Of a stretch of DNA of 64,000 nt, positions 10,748 through 22,441 are shown piece after piece. A program made the position numbers and the translations under genes. The notes under the pieces are model-generated. The model was not told the origin of the DNA and made no database searches. It saw only the letters and a program-made list of their open reading frames with translations. The stretch lies in assembly GCA_029582165.1 (NCBI GenBank), contig CM055875.1:29158644-29222643 (forward strand). Reading direction: 5' to 3'. Position 1 is the stretch's first letter, and every line of letters starts with the position of its first letter. Origin of the DNA: Portulaca oleracea. Its lineage: Eukaryota > Streptophyta > Magnoliopsida > Caryophyllales > Portulacaceae.

Positions 10748-10930
10748 TAGGGATGGCAATGGGCAGGGTCTGGGGTGGGTCCAGCTGGACCCGGACCCGG
10801 ACCCGCCCATTTTTTTTGGGGCCCAGACCCGCCCCCGAGACCTGATGGGTCCCAAAAAGTTGGACCCAGACTCAGACTCGCTGGGTCCGTGGGTCCACAG
10901 GTCCTTAGCGGGTCCTTATTGGGTCCAAAA
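10748..10930. mobile_element. hAT-like GGGTCC-rich element, left end only
   Basis: Starts TAGGGATGGCAATGGGC and continues with repeated GACCCGGACCCG and GGGTCC motifs, the composition of common plant non-autonomous hAT elements. The expected right end (GCCATCCCTA) was not found within the next kilobase, so it is truncated or interrupted. Frames across it are repeat artefacts. Confidence 0.5.
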
Positions 10931-11154
10931 CTCTTATTATTTTTTTACTAAATTTATCAATTTTTCGGGTTAATTTTATAAGTATGCAATTGTATAATAA
11001 TGAGTATTCTATTAAAATACACAAATTTTAACACAATAAAAACATCTAGTTCATTGTACAAGGCAATGAGCAAAATTCAACATAAAAGTATTACCAAAAT
11101 CATCCATACATCAACTCTAAGAATGCAACTATACAACTTAAAATGCACAATCAT

Positions 11155-11415
11155 TTTTCCTTTTCTTTCAGTGTTTGAATTGCTCTCCCGACTGGCGTCA
11201 AACTTCAAAACTCAGGTTAAAACTAATATTGTAGTCATAATACACATCTCTTATTCATGTCGGAGCTACTTAGACTCGTGGTACTTAGGGGTCTAATTAG
11301 TTCTGACATGAATAAGAGAGGTATATTATAGCTAGCTTCAATGTCAACTTTAACCTTAGTGCTGATGTTTGACGCAAATCGGGAGAAAAATTAAAACATG
11401 GGAAGAAGGAAAAAA
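11155..11415. repeat. Imperfect 105-bp inverted repeat with 43-bp loop
   Basis: The left arm (11155-11261) and right arm (11305-11415) are inverted copies. Matching blocks include CTCCCGACTGGCGTCAAAC with GTTTGACGCAAATCGGGAG, and CTCTTATTCATGTC with GACATGAATAAGAG. A transcript through it would form a long, bulged hairpin. It could be a MITE-like element or a precursor of small RNAs; sequence alone cannot decide. Confidence 0.65.
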
Positions 11416-12238
11416 AAAAGAACAGGATAGAGGTCTTTTTTTTAGCCCACAAACTTTAAGGTTATAAAATTAACAATGAAAACCAAGGGTCCAGAAAATA
11501 AATTTCCATATACTTCAGGGTCCAAAATGCTAAATACCCTAAAAAGATCCTAACTCTATTTCTTTTTATATATCTTTTGGAGATAGTGGGAAAACCAATA
11601 TCATAAAATTAAATCCATAGGTAGTTAGTGAAAAACTTAATTAATTATATTTATTTTAAATCAAAATTTAAGATCGATTCAATGAATGTTAATGGTAAAA
11701 TAAGAAAAGTAATAATTAATTCGTTGCTGATCGAAATTGTAAAATAAAACACAGTATAAAATGTTACTCATGTTAATATGGTTGATATTATAGTAGGAAA
11801 TATGAAGTTGGACTTAATACTATAAATCTATAATACATGTACAATAGACTAAAAATTACATATATCATTAAAGTATAACTGCAATGTTCATTTTATTATT
11901 GTATAATCCTCCGATGTACGTATTATTTGAATTCAAAAGTCCTTATATAAAGAGATACAAACACCATTTCTTTTTATATATCTTATCGAGGCAGTTGGAA
12001 ATCCAATATCATAAAATTAAATTCGTAGGTAGTTAGAAAACTTAATTAAATATATTTAATTAAAATTAAAATTTAAGGTCGATTCAATGAATTTTAATAA
12101 ATATATTATAAATAAAAAAAGTTCGTTAAAAAATCAAATAAAAAAAAACAAAGGTAGTGACTATCAACAAGCACTCTCATAAACATATTGGTTTAAATAA
12201 ATGAAAACTTATTTGCAAGAAATACTTTACAAAACTTA
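11416..12238. other. AT-rich non-coding spacer
   Basis: No frames or transposon ends seen. Two diverged direct copies of a segment containing TTTCTTTTTATATATCTT, AATATCATAAAATTAAAT and GGTAGTTAG occur at about 11560-11690 and 11968-12095. Confidence 0.5.
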
Positions 12239-12508
12239 GCCCTGTTTTTTTATGCTCCTGACAAGCTGTACGTGGTGCCACCGCACTGTAAGTTTTCATA
12301 TTTCACCACAACCTACCACGATCTATGACAACCCACCATAATATACTTTTTCTAATTTTGTTTATCATTTTATTAAATGTGAAATTTTCCATATTCCACC
12401 ATAACCCACCACAAACCATCACAACTTTTCCCAACACACCACAATCCACCACATTTCATCCACATCGCATCACACCGCACCACAGCCAGCCGTATAAAAA
12501 AACGGGGA
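12239..12508. mobile_element. Tourist-like MITE, copy 1
   Basis: Left end GCCCTGTTTTTTTATGC follows TTA; right end GTATAAAAAAACGGGG. The interior is rich in CCACAACCCACCAC motifs and their relatives. Same family as 26625-26982, 45941-46240, 49910-50146 and 62083-62337. Confidence 0.65.
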
Positions 12509-12612
12509 GTCTCACTGACTCTTATAAGTGCCACAAATGATAAAATTCTTAATTAATTTTCAGGTTTTTTGAGATTCATCTTTAATTAATAGTTTTTCAA
12601 TATATATTAAAT

Positions 12613-12752
12613 GCACCCGGAGCATGTGCTCCAAGTATTTGCGAATGAACAATCATATGAATCAGAGTGAACAATCATATGAATCAGAGTGAACAACCTA
12701 ATACATATCAGTGAACAATTATAGAATCTGGAGCACATGCTCCGAAAGCACC
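12613..12752. repeat. Small inverted-repeat element with duplicated 22-mer
   Basis: Ends CACCCGGAGCATGTGCTCC and GGAGCACATGCTCCGAAAG are inverted. Inside, a 22-bp unit beginning GAACAATCATATGAATC is present twice in tandem (about 12647-12693). Likely a small MITE; target duplication not resolved. Confidence 0.5.
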
Positions 12753-13121
12753 TAATAAATTGCAATAATTTTTCACATGTTATTTTTATAAAAATGTATA
12801 TTATTATAATTATAATTTTTCTAATAATATTTTTGTTATAGATTTAATGACATTAATTATATATATATGATAAATCATTATACAAGTTAAAATATTAATC
12901 GTTAAAGTTTTTAACATGAAAACCTAATTAAGAATTTAACACGATGGTCAGAAAAATTGAATGGTATATGGAAGATATGGTAAATGTGACTTTTAAATAA
13001 ATTTTGATAACTTTTTGTAAATTTACCAAGTTCTTGGAAAAATTTGAAGGCTAACTAGAGGAAATGCTACTAAGGAAAAAACTAAAACACAAAAGATTAA
13101 GAGTATATATATATATATATT

Positions 13122-13535
13122 GATAGGATTATTGGATGCCTATAATACTAACTGTGGGGGTATTGGACACTAATAATACAAACTATTTTCTTGGAAACTA
13201 GTAGTACCAACTATATATCGACTTGTTTTCCTCCAATAGTACATGACCGAGTTGTTATAGTTTTAACTCATCGGAAATATGACGTGGCTCCATGATGTGT
13301 GACGTGGAAGGCATATGTTAGGTAGAAAATGTTGACGTGGACACTAATATGCCTTCCATGTCACATATTATGGAGTAACAACATCTTTTCGATGAGTTCA
13401 AACCATAACAATTCGACGGTGTACTGTTAGATGAAAATAGTTCAATCGTTCGTACTGCTAATGTCCAAGAAAATAATTTGTATTATTAATATCCAATACC
13501 TCCAAAAATGGTATTATTGATGTCCAAAAACCTCA
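13122..13535. mobile_element. Foldback element, almost loop-free
   Basis: Two inverted arms of about 200 bp meet near 13330. Matching blocks: GGTATTGGACACTAATAATAC with GTATTATTAATATCCAATACC, GAAGGCATATG with CATGTC/ATGCCTTCC, and the GACGTGG motifs. Terminal AT-TATTGG motifs resemble those of the long-TIR MULE elements at 22532 and 48471. No reliable target duplication seen. Confidence 0.65.
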
Positions 13536-15089
13536 TTTTGATAACGAGTTACGTCTAGTAATAACCGAAGATGATATCGAAACGAAAGATATGGAAAAGG
13601 ACAGAGGTTAATTAGGGTTTTGCGGAATGGGATAAGTAAATAATTAATGCGATCCATGAAACAACAAAATTAGGTTAAAATTATATGGCGTGTGAAACTA
13701 ATCGTATTTATCCAAGACTGGGTACCTAAAATCATTGCCGGATATCAGTTGGTGTAACTTAAAACAATCTCGATCAATCAATACTCAATCTGGTTGCCAC
13801 GTCCCCAACGTCCAGACATTTACATTTAACCCTAGCTTATTCCTTATAGGCACTAGTTACCGAAACAACTCCAATCAATTTCCATTTCATTAGCCCGTTT
13901 TTCATTAATTCATTTTTTTCCTTATGGGGGTAAGTTAACACATCGTTTTACGTTTTTGCATGAACTTATGGCTTTTTGTTCCGAATGGGATTGTAATATG
14001 TATCCCCAATAAAAGTCTTAAACAAGTAAAATGGGACTAAAACTTCGAATAAGTAATTTCGGTCCAACTCCTAGCATAAGAAAATCTCATGTAGATTTAT
14101 GATTGCGTTTTTAATATTTTGTTAGGGGTAGTAAGTAATATTAGACCATCTCTGCTGAGTTTAAATTTGACTTACTAATGTCGTGGAATCGGATGAGAGT
14201 GAAATGAAGTTGTGCAGGGCAATCCAATAGCGAGAATGACACTTGACTCACGAAATTGACAGTGAGATTCTCATAAGGCGGGTTTGGTCGTTTATCACAC
14301 TAATATTTTAGTTATATTTTTTTTCCTCTCTACTTATCCACCTCATTTTTTATCCATATAACCCAATTAACTATATTATTAAGTATGACTCACTTTTTCT
14401 TTTAATTAATATGAGCCAAATTCATGCTAACTACTGGAAAATTAGTTAAATAAAGAGACTAATTTTGACTCTTTTGGAAGAGATTCACAAAACTGATACG
14501 AGTGCACATAGAATGATTTTTTAATACGAATATAATTAACAATTTATCAAATAATGACTTTCACGATAATCACCCCAATTAAATCGCCAGTAACACATAT
14601 AATTATAAACAATCGCGCACCACAAAATAATAAAGCAAAATGATAAACATCTTGTTACAAGATAGTTCTTAGCCATCTTGCATTTTCACCTAAATCACTC
14701 ATAGAATTAAATGTAAATATATAATTAAATCATTATAAAGGTATGTTTCATTACTTTGAGGGTTATTAAAATCTATAAACAACATAAAAATATTTATTTA
14801 TTTATATTTTTTCATAAATATAAAATTATACATAAAATGTGCATTTTCTACTATAATTGATAAATTAGATATTATTTATATTTTTTTTGACCTAGCAAAT
14901 AAGTATTGTACTCTTGTAATTGATAAGTATACGTAATTATTAGAGAAAATATCACTAAAAGTTAACAAAATGTGAAATATATACAATTTAAGATGGTTAT
15001 TAATCATTTTGAGACAAGATGTATATCATCGTCCAATAATAAATACATGGCGGAGAAGGTCTCCAACTGCTTCAAACAAAAAGGTAAGC
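13536..15089. other. AT-rich intergenic DNA between genes A and B
   Basis: About 1.5 kb with no supported gene. No transposon ends recognised. No tRNA-like structure seen. Confidence 0.5.
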
Positions 15090-15098
15090 AATCATCTC

Positions 15099-15611
15099 GG
15101 GGTTTTTGCTTTTTGGACCCCGAACTTTGGGGGTATTTATTTTCTGGACCCCCATATTTCAAAGTTTACATTTTGGACCCTATAATTTGTCTCTAACAAC
15201 AATATAAACCCCCATATTTCAAAGCCATTATCGATTTTTTTCTTTCGAAAATTTTCCAGCCGTAGTTTCTTCTTCCTCTTCTTGCACGATTTCCAACCCC
15301 CATATGAGCTTTGCCAAAAAAGTTACCAAAATTTAACTTTTACCCTACTATATTTTACACATGAATTTCACACACCCTTAGCTGTCATAGTTTGGTCAAT
15401 TTCAAAACAACAGTCAAAAGAAGGAAAAGATGATAAAATGTCATACTGGAAAGTTTAGGCAACAATTAGATCATCGTCAGAGTCAAACATAACTTTTGGA
15501 CCACATCTTTTGGGTCCACAAAGTATAGGGTCAAAAATATAAACTTTGAAATATGGGGGTCTAAAAAATAAATACCCCAAAATTTTGGGTCTAAAAAGCA
15601 AAAAACCCCCC
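15099..15611. mobile_element. MULE-type long-TIR element with 9-bp TSD, upstream of gene B
   Basis: Inverted arms of about 100 bp (15099-15198 and 15505-15611) share GTTTTTGCTTTTTGGACCC, GGGGTATTTATTTT and CCCCCATATTTCAAAGTTTA-type blocks. The flanking 9 bp AATCATCTC occur at 15090-15098 and 15612-15620, exact. A 9-bp duplication with long TIRs indicates Mutator-like transposition. No transposase inside. The right end is 118 bp from the ATG of gene B. Confidence 0.8.
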
Positions 15612-15669
15612 AATCATCTCACAATTAACGTCGTTAGTTAATGGCGTATAAGTGACCCCGTTTGTCAAG

Positions 15670-15677
15670 TATAAAAA
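15670..15677 (+). promoter_or_regulatory. TATA box, gene B
   Basis: TATAAAAA lies 59 bp before the ATG at 15729. The upstream TGACCCC motif is shared with gene C, while the rest of the block seen in A and C is poorly kept. Confidence 0.65.
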
Positions 15678-15728
15678 TGCATTTGCTAATCTCATACACT
15701 TCACTTTAATTAAGTTTAAAGTTGTAGA

Positions 15729-17393
15729 ATGGGTATTTTATCATCCAAAACAACCTCCAAAACATCCTTTACCATTCTAGCTCTGGTGTTTCTATACCCA
15801 ATTGCCATGGGGTCAGTCCAACCGGGAAGTGATCATTTGGACCCTCATGACTCATCGGATGATGATTTGGGTCTTTACGACCCGTTTTACGATACGAACC
15901 CGTTGTGCCCGGGTTGCCAATCACCATTGCCACTCTATACATTGCCAGTTTACGAGATAGATGTTTTGTCACTTCAGTTTGCCCAAAACTTAGAGCACTT
16001 AGAATGTGACTTCTTCCTGTGGGGTGCCATAGGGTTTGGCCTTGATGTGGTCGCCCCGGAGCTAACCCTATGTGGACCTCCTCCCATCGGTGTTCGAAAA
16101 GCCAATCTTAACAATCTTGTAAGGAATATCATCACAGAATTTGGTTTTGAGGAAGTAGGCCACTTAAGGTACGCTCCAAGTACTTCCTGCTGCAATTCAC
16201 CGAATAAACATTATTTTCATTGTGGTAGTTGTGATGGTTGACAACCACTATACGTTTTTCCAGTTAATTAAAACTTTCAAAATACAGGAGCATAAAAATG
16301 TCACAAACTTAAGATAAACTAAAGCCAGCTAAATTATCCACATTTTGGTTAATTTTGCATGGATTTTTTTTTTATTAATTAAGGTCATTGAAGAAAACGG
16401 TTGGAGGCATTCCTAGGCCATTGATGGATCTAAGCCCAGAAAACTTCGCAAGAGTAGTGGATCAAGCATTTGAGCATCCTCTTAATCCTCCTTTTGATCC
16501 ATATCGAGACAGTCTAAGTTTCATGATGGCTTCTTACATGATTCCGTACTTGGGAATCAATGGCTATGTTGGTGCCAATCCTCAAACCCTAGGTTTTGTT
16601 AGCAAGAGGGTAAGCTTCAATTATTGCATGAAATACATAATAGTTCAAATTATTGATTTTGGTCCAACAACTAAACATGGGGGTGTTTGGCTACCTAGTT
16701 TTTTGGGTAGCTTGTAGCTTTTTGGATAACTTTTAGCTTTTTGACCAAGGTTAAAAAGCTACTTGTGGTGTTTGGTAAGTAGCTTTTTATATTAGCTTTT
16801 TAGATCCAAAAAGCTAGTTTTCAAAAAGCTACTTGATGAAGCTTTTGGAGGTAACTTTTCACAAAAAGCTATTTTACCAAACACTTTTCCTACAATCAGC
16901 TAACCCAAACAGCTAAAGTCAAACAGCTAATCCAAAAGCTATCACCATCATTCTATCACTTTGGTTCCAAACAGGGTCATATTTGATGTAATACTGTAAA
17001 TGCATGCAGCTGCTAGGAGGACTACTAGGGGTGGAAGCAGGCCAAGACGCGATCATCAGAATGTACCTTTACGAAAGAGCCAACAGAACAATGTATCCAT
17101 ACAACATAACAGTGGCTGAATTCACAAATAGAATCTCCATCCTAAGAAACAGGTTGGGGAGGTGCGGGATCAAAGACGAGGGCGTAATAGTGCCACCGGA
17201 GCTCGGGGCCGAGGGCAGAGTATGCACCAACGTATTGTCTGCAAATAGGGACTCACTGTCGTACCCTCGAACCCCAGCAGAGATTCTTAGGATTGTGTAC
17301 GACACAGGAGATGAGCATGTGCCTGGTGGGTTTTATCCAGAAGGTGCAAATGGCCAAATTGCTAGGTCTTACCTTGAACAAACATGGGATTAG
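15729..17393 (+). CDS. Desiccation-related PCC13-62-like protein, gene B
   Basis: Three exons: 15729-16168, 16384-16609, 17010-17393; predicted 349 residues. Intron positions, phases and the sizes of exons 2 and 3 (226 and 384 nt) are identical to genes A and C. The N-terminus (MGILSSKTTSKTSFTILALVFLYPIAMG) is a likely signal peptide. An acidic segment (SSDDDLGLYDPFYD) leads into the ferritin-like domain, with CDFFLWGAIGFGLDVVAPEL, GGIPRPLMDLSPENFA, MASYMIPYLG and GAEGRVCTNVLSANRDSLSY. Closest in the window to gene C. Intron 2 contains an AGCTTTTT-type MITE, and a MULE-type element is inserted just upstream. No frame breaks, so it is probably functional. Function in the plant is inferred from the family (drying-associated, secreted), not from this sequence. 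Confidence 0.9.
16679..16977. mobile_element. AGCTTTTT-rich MITE in intron 2 of gene B
   Basis: Ends GGGTGTTTGGCTACC and TTGGTTCCAAACAGGGTC are inverted. Interior repeats of TAGCTTTTTGG and CCAAAAAGCTA allow folding. Target duplication ambiguous, so the superfamily is not assigned. Confidence 0.65.
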
Positions 17394-17696
17394 GAGTTCA
17401 TTTTATTCCAAGTTTATAAGTATTAGAATTTGGATTAATATGCATAGGGGATCCAATTCCTAGCTAATCAACGTCTAAAACAAATGATTGGCGATATAAG
17501 GGAAAATAACTGTCATGCCTAGTTTGTATGTGCAATAGCAAATTTGGGGTGGGTGATGAAGTGGAATGAACATGTAGGTTTTTTTTTTTTTGACTGATGA
17601 TATGAATCTAGTTACAAAAATTTTTTTAAGCCTTTTCCATATTACTAAATTAATGGTGATTATGATTTTTGACATAATTTTTTTCTATTACGTGCA
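17394..17696. other. 3' flank of gene B
   Basis: No gene. The first part includes the 3' UTR; a CTAGCTA motif and a GGAAAATAA-CATGCC stretch are also found after the stop of gene C, indicating the duplication unit extended beyond the stop codon. Confidence 0.45.
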
Positions 17697-18413
17697 TGGT
17701 TATTAAAATCTGATCCAAATTAAAGATTCTATGAGTTTATGACACAAAAAGCCTTTCATTGATCCGACTCTCTTTTTTTTTTTTGGAAATGTAAAAAACC
17801 TTAATTCAAGTTTAAATGTTTTTTTTTTTTTTTTTTGCAAAGGCAAACACACCATTGTATTAATTCAAGTGAAGTCAATCCTCAACGAGCACATCTAAAA
17901 GAAAAGAAGTTGGGTATCATAGACTGATAGACAATCAGATTTGGCCCATTATGCAAGGTCCGATCTGCCAATCTATGTGCTACTTGATTTGCCGTCCTTC
18001 TGGCCCAATTGATTTCCCGAATCTGGCTACTCTTCCATCTATCTCATTGATCCAACTCTTATTAGGAACTTAAAGTAGTTAAAATCTTATGATCCGGCTT
18101 TAACTTGAATATTATGAGTTAGAATTGCAATACGATTCTATGATCCTACGATTCGATCGTACATGAGTTTAATAATGTTTGCGCACATTATTATCTTTAA
18201 TTTTTGTCATAACAATATAAATTTTATATTAATGTTATCCACTGAATAAACCATTTAATGTATTGCATCATTACTAGTGAACATTTGTTAAAATTTTAAC
18301 TATTATACAACGTATTTTGACATTTTGCTATTGTATTAGAATCTTACGATCTTCGATCCGATTTTACGATTTCGATCCTAACTACGCTAATCGGTCCTAA
18401 CAAGAATCCCGAT
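17697..18413. mobile_element. GATCC-rich MITE carrying a LINE insertion
   Basis: Left end GGTTATTAAAATCTGATCC and right end GGATTCTTGTTAG...GATTCTAACAACC are inverted. The interior repeats GATTCTATGATCC/GATCCGATTTTACG motifs. A short LINE fragment (17772-18043) with its own target duplication is nested inside. Target duplication of the outer element not resolved. Confidence 0.5.
17772..18043 (-). mobile_element. 5'-truncated LINE fragment with poly(A) and TSD
   Basis: On the minus strand it encodes INWARRTANQVAHRLADRTL, typical of the RNase H-like C-terminus of plant LINE ORF2, and ends in A-tracts (T-runs at 17772-17783 and 17819-17837). It is bounded by TCATTGATCCGACTCT (17756-17771) and TCATTGATCCAACTCT (18044-18059), a 16-bp target duplication with one mismatch. 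A 272-bp insertion by target-primed reverse transcription is the simplest reading. Confidence 0.75.
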
Positions 18414-18815
18414 TCTAACAACCTTGATATATGCGGTGTTGCTAAGGGACAGGGGAACACTGCACATCTTTCGTGCAGCCAACCAGGACGTTGACAACTT
18501 TCCCTTGTCGATTGTCAGCCTAATTGCAATAATTCTATTTTCCTGATTCCGAGCGGATATTATTTCGAATGATAATCTTGCTAAAATTAAAGAAGAAATA
18601 ATATAATACAACTCACAAAATATTGCACTAATATCTTTTGGAGTTATTTTTCTTTTATTCTGATTTTTGGAAATATTCTCCACCACACCACTATAAATAG
18701 AGGTATTCTCTCTTTGTTTTTCCTAAGGCCTACCACCTAAAGTCACCATGCTTAAATTCACCTAATGACTATTTTGCTATTTTGAGTACATCTTCTAATT
18801 AAGAGTTAGACAATA
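18414..18815. other. Non-coding spacer with TATA-like motif
   Basis: No frame supported. CTATAAATAGAGG at about 18691 looks like a core promoter, possibly from an LTR remnant, but no gene follows directly. Confidence 0.35.
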
Positions 18816-19325
18816 TGGAGCATATCAGCGTGGAGGGAATGAAATTGCATGAGTAGAGCATCAAAATCATTCAACGACAAATAGCTTGAACACCAAGATG
18901 CGTGGATATGACCCTTGGATAAAGGAAATTCCACCACCAATGACCTAACATTCCACCATGATTAGCTAAAGGTAATCCACCACTAATCAATAAAGAAATG
19001 ACTTGCAATACCACCAATAATTAATTGGATAAAGTAAACAAGATTTGAGGAGGAAATAGGAGCAACAATAACTTCATTAGCATAATAATCAATGTCTGGC
19101 TTCAAAACAGTGAAAAAAGAGTATTTATACAAGGGGAATTAAGCACTTAAACACAGTCGTTTAAGGCTGAAATCGTGCGCAAAACAGGCCCGTCGCGGGC
19201 GTGACGAAGGTCGTCACGAGCGCGATGTAGCGAAGACGAGCTGGATGATTCCGAAGGTGCGCGGCTTGGAAGGCGCTACGTCGGACGTTGCGGGCGCGAC
19301 AATTCTGGCTCGCATGCTGTGCTAG
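18816..19325 (-). repeat. Truncated Gypsy LTR related to the 37766-44365 element
   Basis: Starts TGGAGCATATCAGCGTGGAG, matching the LTR start TGGAGCGTGGCGCGATGG at 37766 and 43440. It shares the segments GGATATGACCCTTGGATAAA, TCAATAAAGAAATGACTTGC and the GC-rich region with GTCGCGGGCG motifs near 19190. It stops at about 19325 where LINE sequence begins. A diverged, truncated relative. Confidence 0.65.
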
Positions 19326-19334
19326 GATCCTATT

Positions 19335-19570
19335 AAAACTGATCGAGCTACTAAGGAAAGAACTCATCTTGCTTGTGCTAGAGTCCTGGTGGAGGTGAAT
19401 TTGTAGAAGTCTTTGCCGGATGAAGTCAAATATGTGGATGAAAATGATGTAGTGCAATCTCAGAAGGTTAAGTATGATCGGAAACCAGTTAGGTGCCAAA
19501 TTTGTCATATGATGGGTCATGAGGAGAAGGAATGTAGAAGAAGGAAGAGACTGGGAAGGATAGTGCAGGA
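19335..19570 (+). pseudogene. LINE ORF1 tail with CCHC zinc knuckle
   Basis: One frame reads PIKTDRATKERTHLACARVL then, past a stop, KYDRKPVRCQICHMMGH and EEKECRRRKR. The C..C....H....C knuckle and the preceding segment match the C-terminal part of plant LINE ORF1 proteins of the zinc-knuckle type, unlike the RRM-type ORF1 at 4949-6553. The N-terminal part is absent. Confidence 0.7.
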
Positions 19571-19680
19571 ATAGATAAAAGTGTAAGGAGACAAAGATGG
19601 CAGGATTTTAATGAGGAAGAAGATGCAGGTATAGAAGAAGAGCAGTGGCAAGAGCAAGGGGGGTCACCCTATGATCCACA

Positions 19681-22192
19681 ATGAAGATCTTATCATGGAA
19701 TATTAGGGATCTCAATGACCCCTTGAAACAGGAGGACAATATGTCCTACTTGAGGAAGATTCAAGCTGGCATTATTTGTTTGAGTGAAACAAAAATAAAG
19801 CAGTCAAAGGAAAAGCTAATCAAGGAAGGAATGTTTCGAGGATGGGAAGTTAGAAAAAATTTTCACTTTCAAAGGAAAGGCAGGTTACTAGTTTCTTGGA
19901 AAGCAAATAGATAGTCACTAACTGTCTTGCAGGAAGACTCATAGTCTATACACTGTTAAATTGTTGGGTAGCAAACTAGCTTATGTCACTTTTGTTTATG
20001 GTTCTAATAGAGGGGAGGAGAGAAAGGAACTCTAGGAAGGTCTAAAGAGAATAGCTGCTACAATGATAGAAGCCTGGTGCATCATAGTTGATTTCAATGC
20101 TATATTGACAAGTGATGACATGGTGAATGGCACACACCAGTAATTGATTTGGCAGTGAAAGACTTTAAAGAATGTTTATCTTATCGTGATATGAGGGAGG
20201 TTTGCTGTTATGGAGCAGATTTTAGCTAAAGCAATGGGCATGTACAATCCAAGATTGACAGAGTTTTTGTGAATGATGAATGGTATCTTTTATTGGATCA
20301 TATAAGAGGGGAATATTTGATTCAAGGTTTGTCAGATCACAAACCAATTCTTTTAAACATGATGAACAGTCCACCACCTAGACCAAGATTCAAGTGATTG
20401 TGGGACAAGGGCTTCTCATAAATCAATATTTTCATATGTACATATGCAAACAAGATGTGCAAGGGAAAACCTAGAGGAGGTACAAAAGCAGTTGATCAAC
20501 AGGCCTACAGACCCTGTCTTACTGGAACAGGAGAAAGCTCAGATGGAAAAGTATTCGACTTTGCCTAAATCTGCCAGGGAAATCATAGCCCAACAAAGCA
20601 AATTAGATACTGTAGTGTGTGGAGATTCTTGTTCCAAAGTCTTTTTCACTAAGATGAAGCGGAGGAAAATTGCTAATACAATTTTTTTAATCACTGACAT
20701 TCAAGGTCAGTCGGTGCAAGGGTTTGACAATGTGGGCCAGGCCATGGTCCAGCAGTATGAAAAGCTTCTTGGCACTGCAACTATCGATAAGGTGACAATT
20801 GAAAAAAGGGTGATTGATATGGGAGTATGGGACCAACTTTGAGGATAGATCAGCAAGTGGAAATCTGCCAAGACTTCACTGACAAGGAGATAAAGGATGT
20901 GTTCTTCTCCATCCCAAACTCAAAATCTCCAGGGATAGATGGTTACAGCAGTGGGTTTTGCAAAGAATCATGGCCACAAATAGGTGAGTTAGTTTCAAGG
21001 TTGTGAGAGAATTCTTTAAAACAGGTAACATACTTCCTGCTATGAATTCAACTATTAATCTCGCCTTAATTCCCAAAAAAAGAGACTCCAAGTCTGACAA
21101 CTGATTTCAGACCAATAGCATGTTGTAATGTTTTCTACTTGCTAGTAGACTCAAGCATACTCTCCCAGCCCTGATAAATGAAGCACAAACAGCATTTGTT
21201 CCTTGGAGGGAGCTACTGCATAACATCTTAATGTGCCAAGAACTTGCCAGGGGTTTTAATAGGAAGACTAAGTCAATCAAGATGTATATTCAAGATAGAT
21301 TTGCAGAAAGCCTTTGACAATGTACAGTGGGATTTTGTGCATGTGATTCTCACAACCTATTAGTACCTACCCACTTTCATAAGATGGATGGGTAGTCCTT
21401 ATCAACAATGTGCTTATGGGTATGTACTCTTTTTGGGTCTCCACTATGATAATCCCCATTGCAGTTATTGAGCAAATCACTACTATATCTAGGAATTTCC
21501 TCTGGAACACTAGTGGGCAGTATAAACCACCTCCTATCAGCTGGAATATTGTTTGCAAAACTAAAAGTTAGGGAGGATTGGGCTTGAAGAACCTCCGTCA
21601 CTGGAACAAGGCTCTAATTTGCATAACTAAAAGTCAGGGAGGATTGGGCTTGAAGAACCTCCATCACTAGAACAAGGCTCTAATTTTCAAGCAGGTTAAA
21701 GCAATAGCTAAGAACAAGGAGTATCTCTGGGTGAAATGCGTGCGTGAAAAATATATCAAGGGCAGAGATTGGTGGAGCTATAACCCAATGCCCGACTCAT
21801 GTTGGTATTTCAAAAAGCTTTGTCGAGTTAAAGATGATCTGAAGGATGCAGCTGCAACACAAACCACGTATAAGGTTCAGGATGGCTACAAGGCTCTCCA
21901 CGGGGAAGGTACCAAATGGACTTGGTCCAGAATAGTCTGGAACAGCTTGATTACCCCAAGACACTCGATTTTCTCCTGGCTTGCAATGCATGGAAGACTT
22001 TTTGTTCGAGCCAGGATGAAGAGACATCACCCACAAGTTGATAGCACCTGCCCACTATGTGCTACTCATGAGGAAACAATTCAACACTTGTTTTTTGAGT
22101 GCACCTATACTATTACCATCAGGAAAAAGCTTCAGGACTGGCTTGATCTCCTAGGTGGAAAAAAGAAGGTCCTAGGTGGAAAAAGGACCTAG
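19681..22192 (+). pseudogene. LINE ORF2 (endonuclease-reverse transcriptase) remnant
   Basis: Starts MKILSWNIRDLNDPLKQ, the usual start of the AP-endonuclease domain of plant LINEs (later ICLSETKIK), with a stop after 77 codons. The RT begins near 20880 with FTDKEIKDVFFSIPNSKSPG and FRPIACCNVFY, then KIDLQKAFDNVQWDF near 21295. Soon after, near 21385, the sequence jumps to VLINNVLMGMYSFW, so the FADD catalytic segment and its surroundings are deleted. The last frame (21731-22192) has CPLCATHEETIQHLFFEC, the zinc-binding motif. A 68-bp tandem duplication lies at about 21553-21688. Non-functional. Confidence 0.75.
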
Positions 22193-22441
22193 TTGCAGCT
22201 GGCCTCAACAGCTTCATTTATCATGTCTCGATTACAAGAAACAAAAAAATCTTCAGAAACAAAGTTGAAGAGCCTCAACATATTTTCAAAGTGATCAAAT
22301 ACTAATTAAGAGACAGGACTTTGTACCTAAATAGCAAAACAAGAAAATACAATGGTTGTATAGATAAAATTTGTGCCTAGGATGTAATTGTTTGGGGCAT
22401 TTCCCTGAGTTTTGGAATAATACTACATTCTTCCTATACAA

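Noticed and set aside
18691..18705. TATA box for an unannotated gene
   Set aside because: No coding frame follows within a plausible distance; probably a remnant LTR promoter or chance.
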